Below are positions 34,301 through 46,500 of a DNA stretch of 64,000 bases, piece after piece (positions within the stretch are counted from its first letter, which is position 1; every line of letters starts with the position of its first letter). The DNA comes from Antitrichia curtipendula. Its lineage: Eukaryota; Streptophyta; Bryopsida; Hypnales; Leucodontaceae. A program made the position numbers and the translations under genes. The notes beneath the pieces are model-generated. The model was not told where the DNA came from and made no database searches. It saw only the letters and a list, made by a program, of their open reading frames with translations. The stretch lies in NCBI GenBank assembly GCA_951230915.1, contig OX579635.1, forward strand, positions 20,212,001 to 20,276,000. Direction: 5' to 3'.

Positions 34301-36043
34301 AGATCCTTCGTGAATTCGGCGTACAGAGATTCTTCCATCCTCACTCGCGCTGCAAATGTTCAATTTCATGTCATATCAGTACAAGTGTGGCCTTTCCAGG
34401 TAAAGTAGGACACTAAGACCGTTAGAAAACTAATTCCGTCTCTCATACTCACCCGTCACCAAAAGCAATTCAAACATTCATACACTTGATTGAACTTATT
34501 AGCTCGGATTGTCTAACCACGAATTGTCTAAATGTCTATGGTCACTCATATTTGAATAGAAAATAGAGGTGCACATTGCCGTTTGTAGTGCCCTACAATC
34601 TCCCACTTTGAAATTGCATCAGCAATAAATACATATTGATAAAAAAAATTTGATCTCAACAGATTTGGCTCCTGTACAGCTGTACCCAAGGGCCTCTCCA
34701 CCTCTCTCCACATCTCCCGAAAATGCCAGTCCTACATATGTTAAGATGCTTCCAGTGGCGCAAATAGTATCCTCTAACTTATCCGGTTGAGAGTCATGCA
34801 CAGGAACTGTCTTCTGAAAGTTCAAATGGTAGACATAAAAACTGCAACTGTATATGAAAGTGAAACAAGTGTCTGGGTTCTAAACATTAAACTTGAAAGA
34901 TTCTACTTCAATGCAGGGAATCCGCTACCTTGCAAGAAGATGCGCGTTTTCTGAGAAGAAAGCCATGTCAGACACCCTCTGTTACAAACACAAGGATGAA
35001 TTTTGATTGCGTTGATTCAGTCAGCAACGCAAACACAGTAAGATTTATCTTTTACGTCAGCATTGATAGCAATCAATAATAAATACATGCAATCAATAAT
35101 AAATACCTGCAATCAATAGGAAATTCAACAAAATCCGGAGCCTGACCTGAGTGTGCCCGCGAAGCAACGCTTTCTGTGCACTGTTCATGTTGAGGATGCG
35201 GATGGTGCCACCACGCAACCCATAGCAGATGAATTTTCTGTTCACGGCAATCTGCCTGCCCAGACCTAAGACTGGATCTGAACCGTAAACAGTGATTGGG
35301 CTCACCTCCAGTTGTGGTTGGGCCTCACCAGGCTTGCGCACATCAATATCATAAACGATGTGATCACCTCGGAGATACCGTCCCTTTGGAGGTTTTGAAG
35401 AGAATCGAGCGGATGGGACAGGCGGTGCAGTGGGCAGTGCTGGAGCCAAAGCAGGTGGCGGACCCGAAACCTCTGCACTTGAAGGGATTCTGGGCGAACT
35501 ATGAGGAGCACCGGGAAGGGAAGACCCTTCGTCATCCTCTTGGCTTCCAGACTGCTGGGTGGTCAGAAGCGCCATGAGGCGAGCTCCATCCAGGGGCTGA
35601 CTGGAAGCAGGGCTGGATGGAAGGGAGGGCAATACAGCTTGAGAGAATAATTTTGACGAGGATGAGAGAGAATGAGAAGATTGAGGCGAAGAAGGAGTTT
35701 GTTGGAATTGGGACGTTTGTTGACCAAAAGGAGAAGAAGAGAAAGGTGAATCCCGGTTGAAATGCATACTGAACGGCTGCTGCCCATGGTACACTGGCGA
35801 GCCTGACTGCTGGGGGGCCGTTGCACTGAATGCATAGTTTGAGCCTGGAAGGTTGGAGAATGTGCTTGGGTTTGACTGAAAGCTCGGTGCATTGGTTCCA
35901 GGTGGGTACGAGCTGTGAGGAGGTTGATGGTAACCGGGAGATGTGGGTTGATAGCCTCCCGATTGGGGTGGGTAGGGACTTTGGGTTTGCCCCCTGAAGT
36001 ACTTGTGCATATCGTAACCCCCTGGCGGACCTGGAGCCCCCAT
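28399..36043 (-). CDS. VCS: VARICOSE / enhancer of mRNA decapping 4 (EDC4) scaffold
   Basis: VCS/EDC4 holds DCP1, DCP2 and partner proteins together in P-bodies for mRNA decapping. Coding exons: 36043-35147, 34978-34929, 34349-34199, 34017-33790, 33672-33544, 33332-32808, 32601-31432, 31159-31075, 30930-30656, 30240-30121, 29971-29801, 29651-29511, 29184-29041, 28698-28399. They sum to 4,386 nt, 1,461 codons plus stop, all phases consistent. Residues 1-220 are Pro/Gln/Ser-rich. About 225-590 is a WD40-like region ([50 protein letters not shown]). A disordered linker follows with [12 protein letters not shown] at 751-762. A helical C-terminal region has [34 protein letters not shown] and IVSWLCLQ. 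The ATG at 36043 gives [16 protein letters not shown], comparable with the plant VCS N-terminus. Its exon begins after a TTACAG acceptor at 36083, implying an upstream 5' UTR exon. The third intron uses a GC donor (34198-34197). Confidence 0.95.
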
Positions 36044-39000
36044 CGTATGCTGGCTCCGAACTTCAAATGAGGCAGAATTAGACCTGTAATCAATCACACG
36101 ACGAGCCCTATGTTATGCAACCATAATAATACGAACTTGCGACATCGGAAATATACTTAATCTTTTCATTTTGACATTATCTTTCATGAAATTCTACAAT
36201 ATCCTACACATTTGCCACACTACCCTTGATTGTAGAACGCTTGCCACACATTCAAACTATGTCCCTAGTGAAAAAGTTGGGACCCCGGTGGTAAGGTAAA
36301 AGAGATTAAAGAGGTGTAAGTATATTCCTAAACGCAAATGCAGCATGACATAGTGTTTCTCAAACATCAAAACTGAGCCAGGGCCTCATTTTCTACCTCG
36401 CTGCCAACCTTCCTGCCCCCAGAAGATATCAACAGATAACTAGATTATAGAAACTTCATGTTGCAGTAAATTTAGAAGCTGTTTATGCAAGTTAAGCTTT
36501 TACCATGCATTTTTTTAGATAAGGTAGAAGCACCTATAACCGATATTTTAGTAATTCCGCGTACTTTGAGGTGGAAGCACATGAGATTATTTTTAACACA
36601 TTGGCAATTGAAAATCATGAATTCTCAAAGGAAAAATTATAAATTTGGAGTATGTATGAATATGCTGTGCATTTATGAATTTCATGTACCCAAACCATTT
36701 TTTGCATTCAGGTTTGCAAGGTGTACATTTTGAACTTCCTATATTACACATTTTCAAGATTGGCTTAGGGTACAGGATTGGGAATGAATGCTTCTACCTT
36801 ACTGTAGGTTGATCAATCAGCTATTCAGAACTGTGTGACTGTGTCACTCACTTTACTACAGAATATAAACCTCCTGTTATAGTAATCTAGAAATATCAAA
36901 CGCAATTAGGGCGGAAATTCAAGCCCTAAAGACGGATTCTCTCAAACACGTGTAGATGAGACACCTGAGAAGATGGTAATGGATTTCCGTCCAGGGTGGT
37001 GCTCATACGTTGCAACACTTTTACAGCAGGTTTAACTTGAAGGTTGCACCGCATGGGATTTCAAGAGCTGCACAAAAGCAGATCTAACTCCGGTTGTTGA
37101 ATTGAAAACAGTAAATATCAAGAGCAATTGAATAGAAAAAAGGAGAGTCTAACAAGAAAAGAATCAGCAGAGCTCACTCGAATTGATGTTAAAAAATGAA
37201 TGAGATCGACATGGTACAAGCGCAGAAAAAGTCCACCTGATGATAAACAAAGTCACTTACAGGTTCATTCATGACATGGAGAAACCTGAAGTGTCTTCTG
37301 AATGATCCTTCTCTGGCTCCTGTTGACTGCCTCGAGGTTTTCCTGCAGCAACTCAGAGTTGAGAATGTTTGGCTGAGCAGACAAATTTCTGGAGGAGTCT
37401 TGAGCCTCTTCTTCAAGGGGATCCTCACCCTAAAAGCAAAGGACGCTCTTCCATCATGGATATGATATAAGCACGCAGCGGGACCATTGATGAAGAGTCA
37501 CCCCAGGGTCACCAAGAATCTGCTGCAGGCGCATAACGTCCTGTTAACGAAACTGCAAATTGTAGTGGGAAAACTACTTGCAGAACATGCAGAGAATTAA
37601 TGAGAGTCAAATGAAAAAAGTAGTAAATAAAATAGTCAGCAAGTGCTTTGAAGGAAGCATTTCATGAAGGTGCACTCTAAAGATTTCAAAGAGTTTTTCA
37701 CACACTGAAATTCACCAGAGACCCTGGAAAGCTCAAGTTGATCCACAAAAGAATGTACAAAACTATCTACGTACTGAGTTTCGACAAAACATAGTTACTA
37801 AAATATATATTCTGTCATAATTACGCAATGAGCTGGCAGTGACTAAGTCTTCGAGGTGACAAATTCCACTGCACTAATGACCGAATTAATCGATAGCACC
37901 GCCATGTAACCGTTACAGGAAGTTCGCCCTAACTTTAGCATCGGCCGCAACGGAACTGCATAGTGTGTCTGTAACCTAAAGTCCTTCAGGACAAGAATCT
38001 CCAACCTGGACCATCTGCTAAGATATGATCAGAGATGCGTCATTCTCCCCTCCTGTTACTATTTTCTGCATACTGCTTCTCGGGCTTAGTCTCAAAACTT
38101 CTCCATGGGACTAACCAGATCTGTCGGATTCGGAAGAAGGGCTTTTGTCAAGAGCACAATCACCAGAGACTCTCCTGGCGGTGCTGCGATGATCGCCAAC
38201 AGCACAGAAAAAGGGTTCAAGAATATCCCTCAGGACGTTCTTAGATACACGCATAGAAATCAACCTCTTGTACAAATTCTCGGCTATGATCTCGTGTGAC
38301 CACAACCCATTGAGCTTGATTACTGAATAAATGGCTGCTAATTTACTATACATTCCAGGAGAGAATCAAACCAAACTTAAACCACTCTCGGTCTTTCACT
38401 ATAGCGCTCGTGAAATGACTTCACATTGCAGACCGCATGGTGCCGAGGCCTGCTGAATCAGTCCACGGTCGAAAATTAACGAATCGTGGAAACGGTCCAA
38501 CTGCTACCTGACGTGAACTTCAAAAAAAAACATAGGTGCTAGCCATGAGCTCCAATTCTCAAAAAAAAAATCAGCCAATTGAACTGCAAATAAGATTTTC
38601 TATTACCGTAAACGTGCTGGAAATCTCGCACGTAAGCAAGTCATGATCGAAAGCATGACCAATCCAGTTCAAGAAAGAAATATACATGGATGCCTAGCCT
38701 GATCCGGCCGCTCGGGCACTCAAACTTTCATTAAGAAAAGATTGCATCAATGCCTCTTTTCAAATACACAAGTATTGAACACGAAAAACGAACACAAACA
38801 TCCCTAAAGAAGCCAACCTGCACGCACTTCCTGAAATCGTTCTTTCTTTGAGACGACCACCCAAAAACAGTTAACAAACAGTTCGCAAATGAGAAACCAA
38901 CACAATCGCAACATCAAAATTGTACCATCCCGAACGCACTCACACACGCAATCGCAAACTCCAATCGCGAGTTTCTCATTCCATCCCGAGCTCACAAGCA

Positions 39001-39500
39001 ATTGCCCAAAAACCACAATAGCGCGCTTCAATCACAAAACTCAGCGATCGTCGTCTAGCTCGATCGATCGCAATCACATCCAAGATTCTACACCTCACCA
39101 CACGTAAACGGGCACCAGATAGATCCGTTTGCGTAATGGACCAGGCAAACCAGCAAGCAAGTAAGCAATCGTCTCCACAAAGAAATCCTTGCTTTCACCT
39201 GCAACTACTTCAAACGTTATGATCTGGCGCTCCACGGGTCGGTTTGGCGCAAGGGAGAGTTTGAGGGAAAGAGGAGAGCGAGGCGAACAGGGAGCAAGTA
39301 CCGAGAGTGCGAGGACGGCGATGCCATGCACGTCCGGCAGTGGCCAACAATGGAGCCACGCCTCAACTGTCACCCCTCCCAAAAGAACTCTCCAGGGCGG
39401 CAAGGGGGGCAGCTCGCCTAGCTTGAGGCTGGTGGGCAAGACAACCAACACTATTTGCACTGTCCGCACTATTTTTTCCACAAACTGCGTAGGAGTGTAC
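36044..39500 (-). promoter_or_regulatory. 5' leader introns and probable promoter region of VCS
   Basis: A splice acceptor at 36084-36086 lies just 5' of the first coding exon, so at least one non-coding exon must lie upstream. Composition rises to clearly GC-richer, CpG-containing sequence at about 39050-39480, the best candidate for the transcription start. Exon borders of the leader cannot be fixed. Frames on either strand here (for example 39095-39481) show no recognisable domain. Confidence 0.4.
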
Positions 39501-40962
39501 AGTACTCTTGTAAATAAACTGCAACTTAGTCATCCTGGGAACGACAGGACGCTTTCGCATTCATGAGGGTCAGTGAATATAGAAATTACTGTGGGCCACA
39601 TCAGTGCTGTGAGTGGGCCATGTTTTTATTAAACAATTGAAAGAGTGGGCCAGATGGGGGGGTTCTTTTGGGTTTTTTGGACTATTGGGAGCAACTGAAT
39701 GAGAGAGTGGGCTTTTGTTTTTTGAAAGATGGGATGCAGTGGGTCAGTCAGGGTTTTCTTCATTTTTCTTTGGAAGCAAATGTAAGTTAACAGTGGGTCT
39801 AGGAATGCATTCAGTTACTGTGGCCCACACTAACATTTTCTGTTATCCTGTCTTCTGTGGAAGCCTTCAACGTTCAGGTACCACCACGTAAATAAATTGT
39901 TCTTTTACTGCATTTATACTTTGATTCAAATTGACGGTCGGTGTGAAATTTGGATATGATTGATCCACCTCATTGGTGTTATTTCGTCTTTTCACAGTGA
40001 ACAGAATTCCTTATGCTCAAATATGGTCAAAAATGCTAATTACAGTCAAGTTGGGGCAACCTGAGAAAAAATCATTTTAACCCATAATTTTGCAAATTGT
40101 TCATCATCCATAATATGGAGGTTGGAGTTGGCACTTATGGATCAAAAAGTTCATTAGAGGAAAAGATCATACCATACCTTAGGTTCATAGTAGCTTCGCC
40201 ATTGCCCATGCAAATAATTAATTAACTTGAAATTTTAATGTTCGACACTTAAATAAGGAATTTGTTGAAATTTGACATTTTGAATAAATAAATCATTATA
40301 GTTCCACCTTTCATCCACAGCCATTTCACTTTTGCAAGTTTTGCTAAGTACTTTGGCTAATTTATAAATGTATATAGGGCTCACGAGGGACTTGCACATC
40401 AACTTCATGTTCTCATTTGAAATCTTAATTTTTTTGATTTTTTTGCTCATGTTTATTAATTTATATATAATTTTGTCATTCCTTTCATTTTTTTGGTAGA
40501 CGTTCAATACAATTTTCAAAATAATTTGCCATCATTTTTTTGAATTATATTTTGGCAAAGTTGCCCTATACCTACAATAGTATAAACATTTTCATTCAAG
40601 ACTTGAAAAAAATATTATTTTGATATGATTGCAATATGTGGATATTCAATTCAATGGTCATCCTCAACCCACATGCAATTGCTACAAATACACATATATA
40701 ATATAATGTAAGGACTTCTATAACAACTGAAATAGTATAATGTAATCATTATTAGTGAATTGTGGTTTGTCTTTTGAGTGGATAGTTAATCACAAGGGAC
40801 AATTCAATTAGTTTCAAATGATTGTTTATTGTATTTTCCCCCTTCCAAAAGTGAATTAGTTAATTCATATTACTAATTGGTAAGTATCCCCCCCCCCCCC
40901 ACATATTTGTATTTTTCATGAGTAGTTTGGCCACCAATTGATATGGAATATATTAGTGAGGT

Positions 40963-40966
<4 letters not shown>
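39501..40966. other. intergenic DNA
   Basis: No gene recognised. An imperfectly repeated AGTGGGCC/GTGGGCC motif is scattered over 39590-39840. A run of 11 C residues lies at about 40889-40899. Confidence 0.4.

Positions 40967-41012
<46 letters not shown>
40967..41012. repeat. (AT)n microsatellite
   Basis: About 46 bp of alternating A and T, followed by a T-rich tract. Confidence 0.96.
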
Positions 41013-41020
<8 letters not shown>

Positions 41021-41140
41021 TTTGTATTTGTCTTCTATTATTATTTTTCAAGATCAACAACTCTCAATTTTTATAGAGAGGAAAGGTGCATAAATTGTAA
41101 CCTGGAGGGGGGATTCATCATCACATGAGATAGTATAATG
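41013..41140. repeat. dispersed repeat linked to AT microsatellite, second copy
   Basis: TTTTTCAAGATCAACAACTC, then TTTTTATAGAGAGGAAAGGT, CATAAATTGTAACCTG and GAGATAGTATAATG match in order the segment at 2420-2560. Confidence 0.55.
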
Positions 41141-42439
41141 TTTGTAAATCTAGGTTTTGTTAATGATGTCAATCCTAAAGTAGGGAGATTGAGACTCTCC
41201 ATCAACTAATGTAGGAGGGATTTGTTTTTTTAGTTAAAGAAGTAGATATACAATTTATACCATTGTTGATCAAAGTTACAACACCAAAATTCTTCTCTAT
41301 ACTTTGTTGTTGCTATTGGACATCTTCTGAGATATAGTGTGCATTTTCTAACAACTCAAATGGATTTGCATTACTAAAAGGTCATTGGTGTTTTCACTTG
41401 AGGAATCTAAAGTAGCAAATGCATAAGTTGTTCCTTTAAACATACATATGTTATCAATGATAATTTTAGATATTACAAACAACATATCACATTTGCGAGG
41501 AGGAAAGAACACATTTAGAACTTCAACAAGTATAAAAAAGTTATACTAGGAAGAAGCCAAACTTTCACTCATAGACTCTAACTAAAGGTAGAAGATGCTA
41601 AAGTTGTTGCTTTTAGATAACCTACTTTATTGATGCTAGTCATACATATATTACAATCAACATGTCATTTGCCTCTAAATAGAAGACCTACTTTGAACTC
41701 TGACAATTTTAGCATCATTTACTTCAATATTTCGCAAAATGGAAGCATCTGCAAGCTAGGACCGATTTTCTGTTATCAATTTTGTATATAAAGATCTGAA
41801 GAAAAAATCTCAACAAAAAAATTAAAAAAATAATCCTTGTTACAAAAATTGTTATTATAAAATATGAGAGACAAATTATTTAGCAAGCTTAAAGAGATAA
41901 TGGAGGGAAAATGAAGGATCAAATGTGTCCACTAAGCCAAATATTGATGTTCTTAATTGAGGTACTAAATGTGGATCATTTAATATGGTAGTGGCCATCA
42001 AGTTTGATATACGAAAACAACATATTTATTTAATGAAGTGTCATGTCAAGCTCTTGATAAGTAATAGCCAATGCGATGATGACATACAACACACAACTTA
42101 ATAATACAATTATTTGATGACAAACTATAGATTGGTAGCCTTGTAATGTAATTTTACTTTGCTTAAGATTGAATGTGTTTAACTAACACTTAATGAAAGT
42201 GATATTAATTGAAGATTGAAGATTTAGTGTGAGTGTCTTTATACTTAGTATAACCAATTAATGTTCCAATTGTTGATGTAATGAAGTGACTTACTTTCCA
42301 CAAGCAAATTTTTCTTGACCTATAAATGTCCAATATAACCTCTCATATCATATGGGTGGAAGGGAGGGGTCTTATAATGGATTTTAAGTATGTGTAAACT
42401 AAAATAAGGTCCAATTTGCTTGGGTTGCCTAGGTTGAGA
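41141..42439. other. AT-rich intergenic DNA
   Basis: No supported feature. Confidence 0.4.
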
Positions 42440-42639
42440 AAGAAACAACAAATCATACAATAACTTTTAAAACATGTAGTCAAATGTTAGGGAAACTGTT
42501 GCACCTCAATGGTACTCCTTGACCACATGTTGTGTGAAAATTTTCAAACGAAAAAGAAAGGAAAATTATGTTCGAAAATGGATGACCAAGAACGCCATGT
42601 TGCTAAAAAAGGTGCTACTTGGTTCCCTTTATAGGTTAA
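42440..42639. mobile_element. right-end copy of the TTAA-bounded element
   Basis: AATAACTTTTAAAACATGTA, TACTCCTTGACCACAT, TTGTGTGAAAATTTTCAAA and the end GGTTCCCTTTATAGGTTAA align in order with the last ~200 bp of the element at 25471-26414. No left end is recognised nearby, so this is a truncated or diverged copy. Confidence 0.62.
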
Positions 42640-43722
42640 AAATGAACGACTACATTAGTTTTTCTACGACCTACTTTGAATCACATGAGACCTACTTTGT
42701 CAAACCCTCATTCAATTGGAGAAAATTTTATAATTCTAGCATCACATTTGCAAGAACTATAACTTCCCAAAAATAAATTTTTGCATATACTTATACGGTA
42801 TACTTACTAAAATCAAAGAGAAGAAAACCACCTTTAAAATTTAAAATTAGTTTTAAAATCTTTGGAAACTGACGGGAGGTTTGTTTTCCAGGGTCCGAAA
42901 CCCTCAGACTGAAAACCAGTCCCAAACAACAGAAAGTGTAGCAAGTTGATGCAAGCAGATGTACAGTACAGTGCAGTAGTGCAGTACTTGTCTGGGTCTG
43001 TCACTGTGGTTTCTCCATTTCTACCTCATGTCGGGCCATGGCCCAGTTGCATGGAAGTAGTCAGATGCAGAAATGGCCACATGAACTGATAGCCAATGGG
43101 TGACTGGAATTCAGTTCTTCTGCATTCATGGGGGAGGGACAATAACACTCATTTACCAACGAGGCCCGGCCGGGTCGCTTTTTGCATCCTTGAAAAGGTC
43201 GCCCCTACGGTGAACTATATTGCCGTAGGGTATGTTTTCATTGGAGTCCCGGAGCTCCCGGACGAACGAATTGGAGGTGTTTTGGAAGGAGCCTAGACAC
43301 TCCAACTCAACCTAGGCATTCATGTGGGTTGCCATGTAGGGTGTGGGTAAATAGGTGTAGGTGTAGGTGAACGTGCTAGCCTACTAGCCTACAATAGGCT
43401 TTAGGTGAACTTGCTAGCCTGCTAGTTGCTCATAACCGGTTGTTGACTTTTCAATGCTAATGTGGCACCGTCCCTTTGGCAACCTGTCGCCATTGCCATT
43501 ACAAGTTGCAACTCATAACCTTCTTTCCGTTCAACTTGATTCCTACACCCTTGGATCATGAAGATCAAAGGTTGTGATTGGAAAATGTACAACCGGTTAT
43601 GTAAGATAACCTATTCGTCGCTAGCGCGCTCATCGGCTATCTAATACATAACCTATTTAGCCATTCACTTTACTCATACTGTAGTGGTGCCATAACCTTC
43701 ATGGCGAAGCCTTTCACGTACC
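42640..43722. other. intergenic DNA
   Basis: No gene recognised. A short perfect stem (CCCTACGG...CCGTAGGG) lies near 43204-43231, and CTAGCCTACTAGCC-type short repeats lie near 43375-43425. Confidence 0.4.
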
Positions 43723-43880
43723 TCAACGTCCAAGAAGCTATCCACACACTAGGGTTTCCCCACCCACCCCACCCCCACCCATTCACCCTCTTCCAACCCA
43801 ACATCCAAGAAGCTATCCACACACTAGGGTTCCCCCCCACAAAATTCACCTTCTTCCAGACCAACGTCCAAGTCTTCCAA
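43723..43880. repeat. imperfect tandem repeat, ~75 bp period
   Basis: CCAAGAAGCTATCCACACAC followed by TAGGGTT occurs twice (about 43729 and 43806). Each copy is followed by a C-rich tract and CTTCCA, and a partial third unit (AACGTCCAAG) follows. The repeat is in frame in a 70-codon + strand frame (43701-43913, repeated QEAIHTLGFP), but no known protein is recognised. Confidence 0.8.
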
Positions 43881-44811
43881 CTATGTTTTCCCGAAATTCA
43901 AGCACTGTCTTGAGGTTTGAGGGGATGCTAGAGGTGTAGTTGGAGCTTGCATTCCTATGGAAACCTACAAGAGCATCCAAATCAAGGGCTCCAATTGCTT
44001 AATGGAAATACGCTCTTATTGAAGGGTCTTTAGCCGATCCCAATCCTTGGGTTATCTAATAAGTCCCTCCCAGGTATCTAACAAAGCATAATACCTTCCC
44101 ATAATAGAGAGGACCGTTGCCTAGTTATATCAAATGTTATGGATGAATTTTGCAAAGTTATTAGCTCCGCATAAGGTAAGCCAACCCATTTCCGTGAGCT
44201 ATCTAATTTCGTCATCCTACTTTTGACTTCCATTAAGTCCAAAAATTCATCTAAATCCGTTCATTTTCTAACAAAATCATTGCATTAATGCCAATAAGGG
44301 ATAATATGTCAGTTTTTTAATAGTGACTACTTAAGTACCATTGAATACATGGGAGAGTGATTATCGGTTGTTTTATAAGATGTTCATGACTCTACTCTAC
44401 GAATTCATAATTTTGCAATAAATTCACATAAATTATATTTTTAATCAAAAAGTTATAATTCCAATTTGATTTGATTTGTGAAACAAGCCACACTCCTCTA
44501 GAAAATATTAGCATCCTTCTTGGAGTTGTCTCCAAGATATTAAAATTGCAAATCAAAGTAGTAGTAATAGGCTTGTCTACCTTAACAACACCAATCTTCT
44601 CTTATTTTGGTGAGTGTAACATTGAATTTACAAAGCTGAACCACCCTACATGGAGGGCAAATTTGGCATAAAATTAAGTCATTTTTGTTTAAAACTGTCA
44701 CATGTCATCTTGTGAATGATGTGAAGTGACATGGACCCATAAGAATCTCATGTGGAAAATCAATTTCGACACCTGAGTGTCAAATTAGACCTTCACATAT
44801 TGTATCTCAAA
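43881..44811. other. intergenic DNA
   Basis: No supported feature. Confidence 0.4.
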
Positions 44812-45048
44812 TAAACCCTAGAAGGGCCTAAAAGCCCTTTGCGACTATATAGTATATTATGAATATGGTGGTATTTGATCAAAAAAACATTGACCAAGTA
44901 TTGTTCAATACAATGTAAATCAATGATCATGGTAGAACGTAAATGACAATGTATCACAATTCATACAGTAAACCACAATTGGAGAGTTGTAAGGCTAAAT
45001 ATGGGTCGTTGTATGGAGGGACCCCAAGAAGGGCCTTTCTAGGGTTAA
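44812..45048. mobile_element. short inverted-repeat element with CCCTAGAAGGGCC ends
   Basis: The left end TAAACCCTAGAAGGGCC pairs with the right end GGCCTTTCTAGGGTTAA (reversed, TTAACCCTAGAAAGGCC). Length is about 237 bp with no coding frame. The right end carries TTAA; the left has TAAA. The ends are of the same general type as the TTAA-bounded element at 25471-26414. Confidence 0.55.
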
Positions 45049-46082
45049 TTTACTGCACTCTCTGAAATGTTCCTGTGCTGCTGTCCCTTGGAATTTCCAC
45101 CCAAAAAGAACTGCACAGTAACACTAATTTTGCCCCCTCACTAAATAGGCTACTAAGTAGGAGTATCCTTCAGTCTTTCCTGTGGCTTCAGTTCCAGAGC
45201 TGGGTCCAAGCCTAGCTCAGTACGGCCCCCCACTGCTGCTGTCACCACTCTCTCATGTTTGAAATGTTCAATTGGGTTCCCTTTTATTCATCATGAAAGC
45301 CTGTTTGATGCTTTTCTGATATGGTCAAGACACCCAAATGAAATCTGTCCATGGCTGGCGAGATGCCAAGCGAAACTTAGGTCAAGTGAGTTTGCCCCCA
45401 TTTCAGGGTTTCCAGACTTTTTTGCGACAAATGTGAAGATCCGCCCAGTTCCTCGTTGTTCGAGACATTTGAAGTTGCAGTATTCAGAGAATTTGGGGGA
45501 TGGATGGATTAACTTAGACACGGATACGTGATGGGTCAAAAATGATTATGTGGATTTGTTTGTTTGTTTCAATTTGTTTGTTTAATATAATAATAATAAC
45601 AATAACATTTATGGTTTGCAATGGAACAAATGAAAAAAATGAGAGGCTATGGGTTCTAGGGCACCCCCAAGTATGTGGGGGAATTTTTGGGGGAGTTTTG
45701 GGTGTATGAATTTCCATATATTGCGCGTACTAGTAGTCATGCAGACCTAACCTTTGTTGCATTGGTTCAATATTTGCTGCTGAGAAAGTTCTATTCGGTC
45801 AATTGACCAATTAATGGAAATTCCTCATGGTTCTCCACAAAAAAGAGGATTTAAAAAAAATCCAGCCTGGCAATAAGTACAATGTTTGTTTGTTTTATTA
45901 AAAAGAAAGCAAAACAAACCCATGAATCTACAATATAAAAATAATGAAAATGTATCAATTTTCACATCTCGGAATAAAACTCAAAATTACTTTGAATCTA
46001 ATTACAAATTACAAAGAAACTAAAGGGGAATTATAAATATATTAATATCCAACAACCCCAAGGACCTGGTGAGTGTAATTCC
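45049..46082. other. intergenic DNA
   Basis: No gene recognised. A short frame at 45259-45531 has no known motif. Confidence 0.4.
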
Positions 46083-46500
46083 TGGTAAGGTAGTGTGCTC
46101 TAAAAGCGCCCATCTTCTTGAAACCGCCCCTATTTTTAGGTGAAGAATAGAAATGGGGTGATCCTTAAATGGACCAGTTTAGCAATTGAATGCATGGAGG
46201 AAAAAATGTTTTTCTATTGCAAGAGCCAATCATTGTCTTTGATTTCTGCAAATCTCTTTACAAGTTGCAAGTGGACAGATTTTGGAAGACCTATGGTCAC
46301 AAATAGGTACCTATGCCCTGAATCTTTGAAAATTCATAAGTAATTCAAAAATGCTTGGAAAAATACAAAACCACTTGTATTAGGTTCCACATCTATTTTT
46401 CTTTCTCTGAAAAATGATCTTAAAATATTTTCGTCCATGAAAGCCTGTGAAAAAGGCGGACCAGCCCTTAAATGGTCGCTTTAAGAGCATACTACCTTAG
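46083..46500. mobile_element. MITE, ~418 bp, AAGGTAGT-type ends
   Basis: The left end TAAGGTAGTGTGCTCT is followed by AAAAGCGCC. The right end, reversed, reads CTAAGGTAGTATGCTCTTAA followed by AGCGACC. This is a terminal inverted repeat of about 25 bp with few mismatches. The interior is non-coding. A matching lone end lies at 2892-2918. The target duplication is unclear, so the superfamily is not assigned. Confidence 0.75.

Noticed and set aside
34619..34825. 68-codon minus-strand frame between VCS exons at 34978-34929 and 34349-34199
   Set aside because: Conserved protein reads directly from one exon to the other. Splicing this frame in would shift phase and meet a stop, so it is intron sequence, at most a poison exon.
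39095..39566. Overlapping frames of 125-128 codons on both strands
   Set aside because: They lie in a GC-rich stretch where stops are rare, have no recognisable domain, and look like promoter or 5' UTR of VCS.
42519..42776. 85-codon Lys-rich frame
   Set aside because: It overlaps the right-end copy of the TTAA-bounded element and is AT-driven, with no conserved motif.
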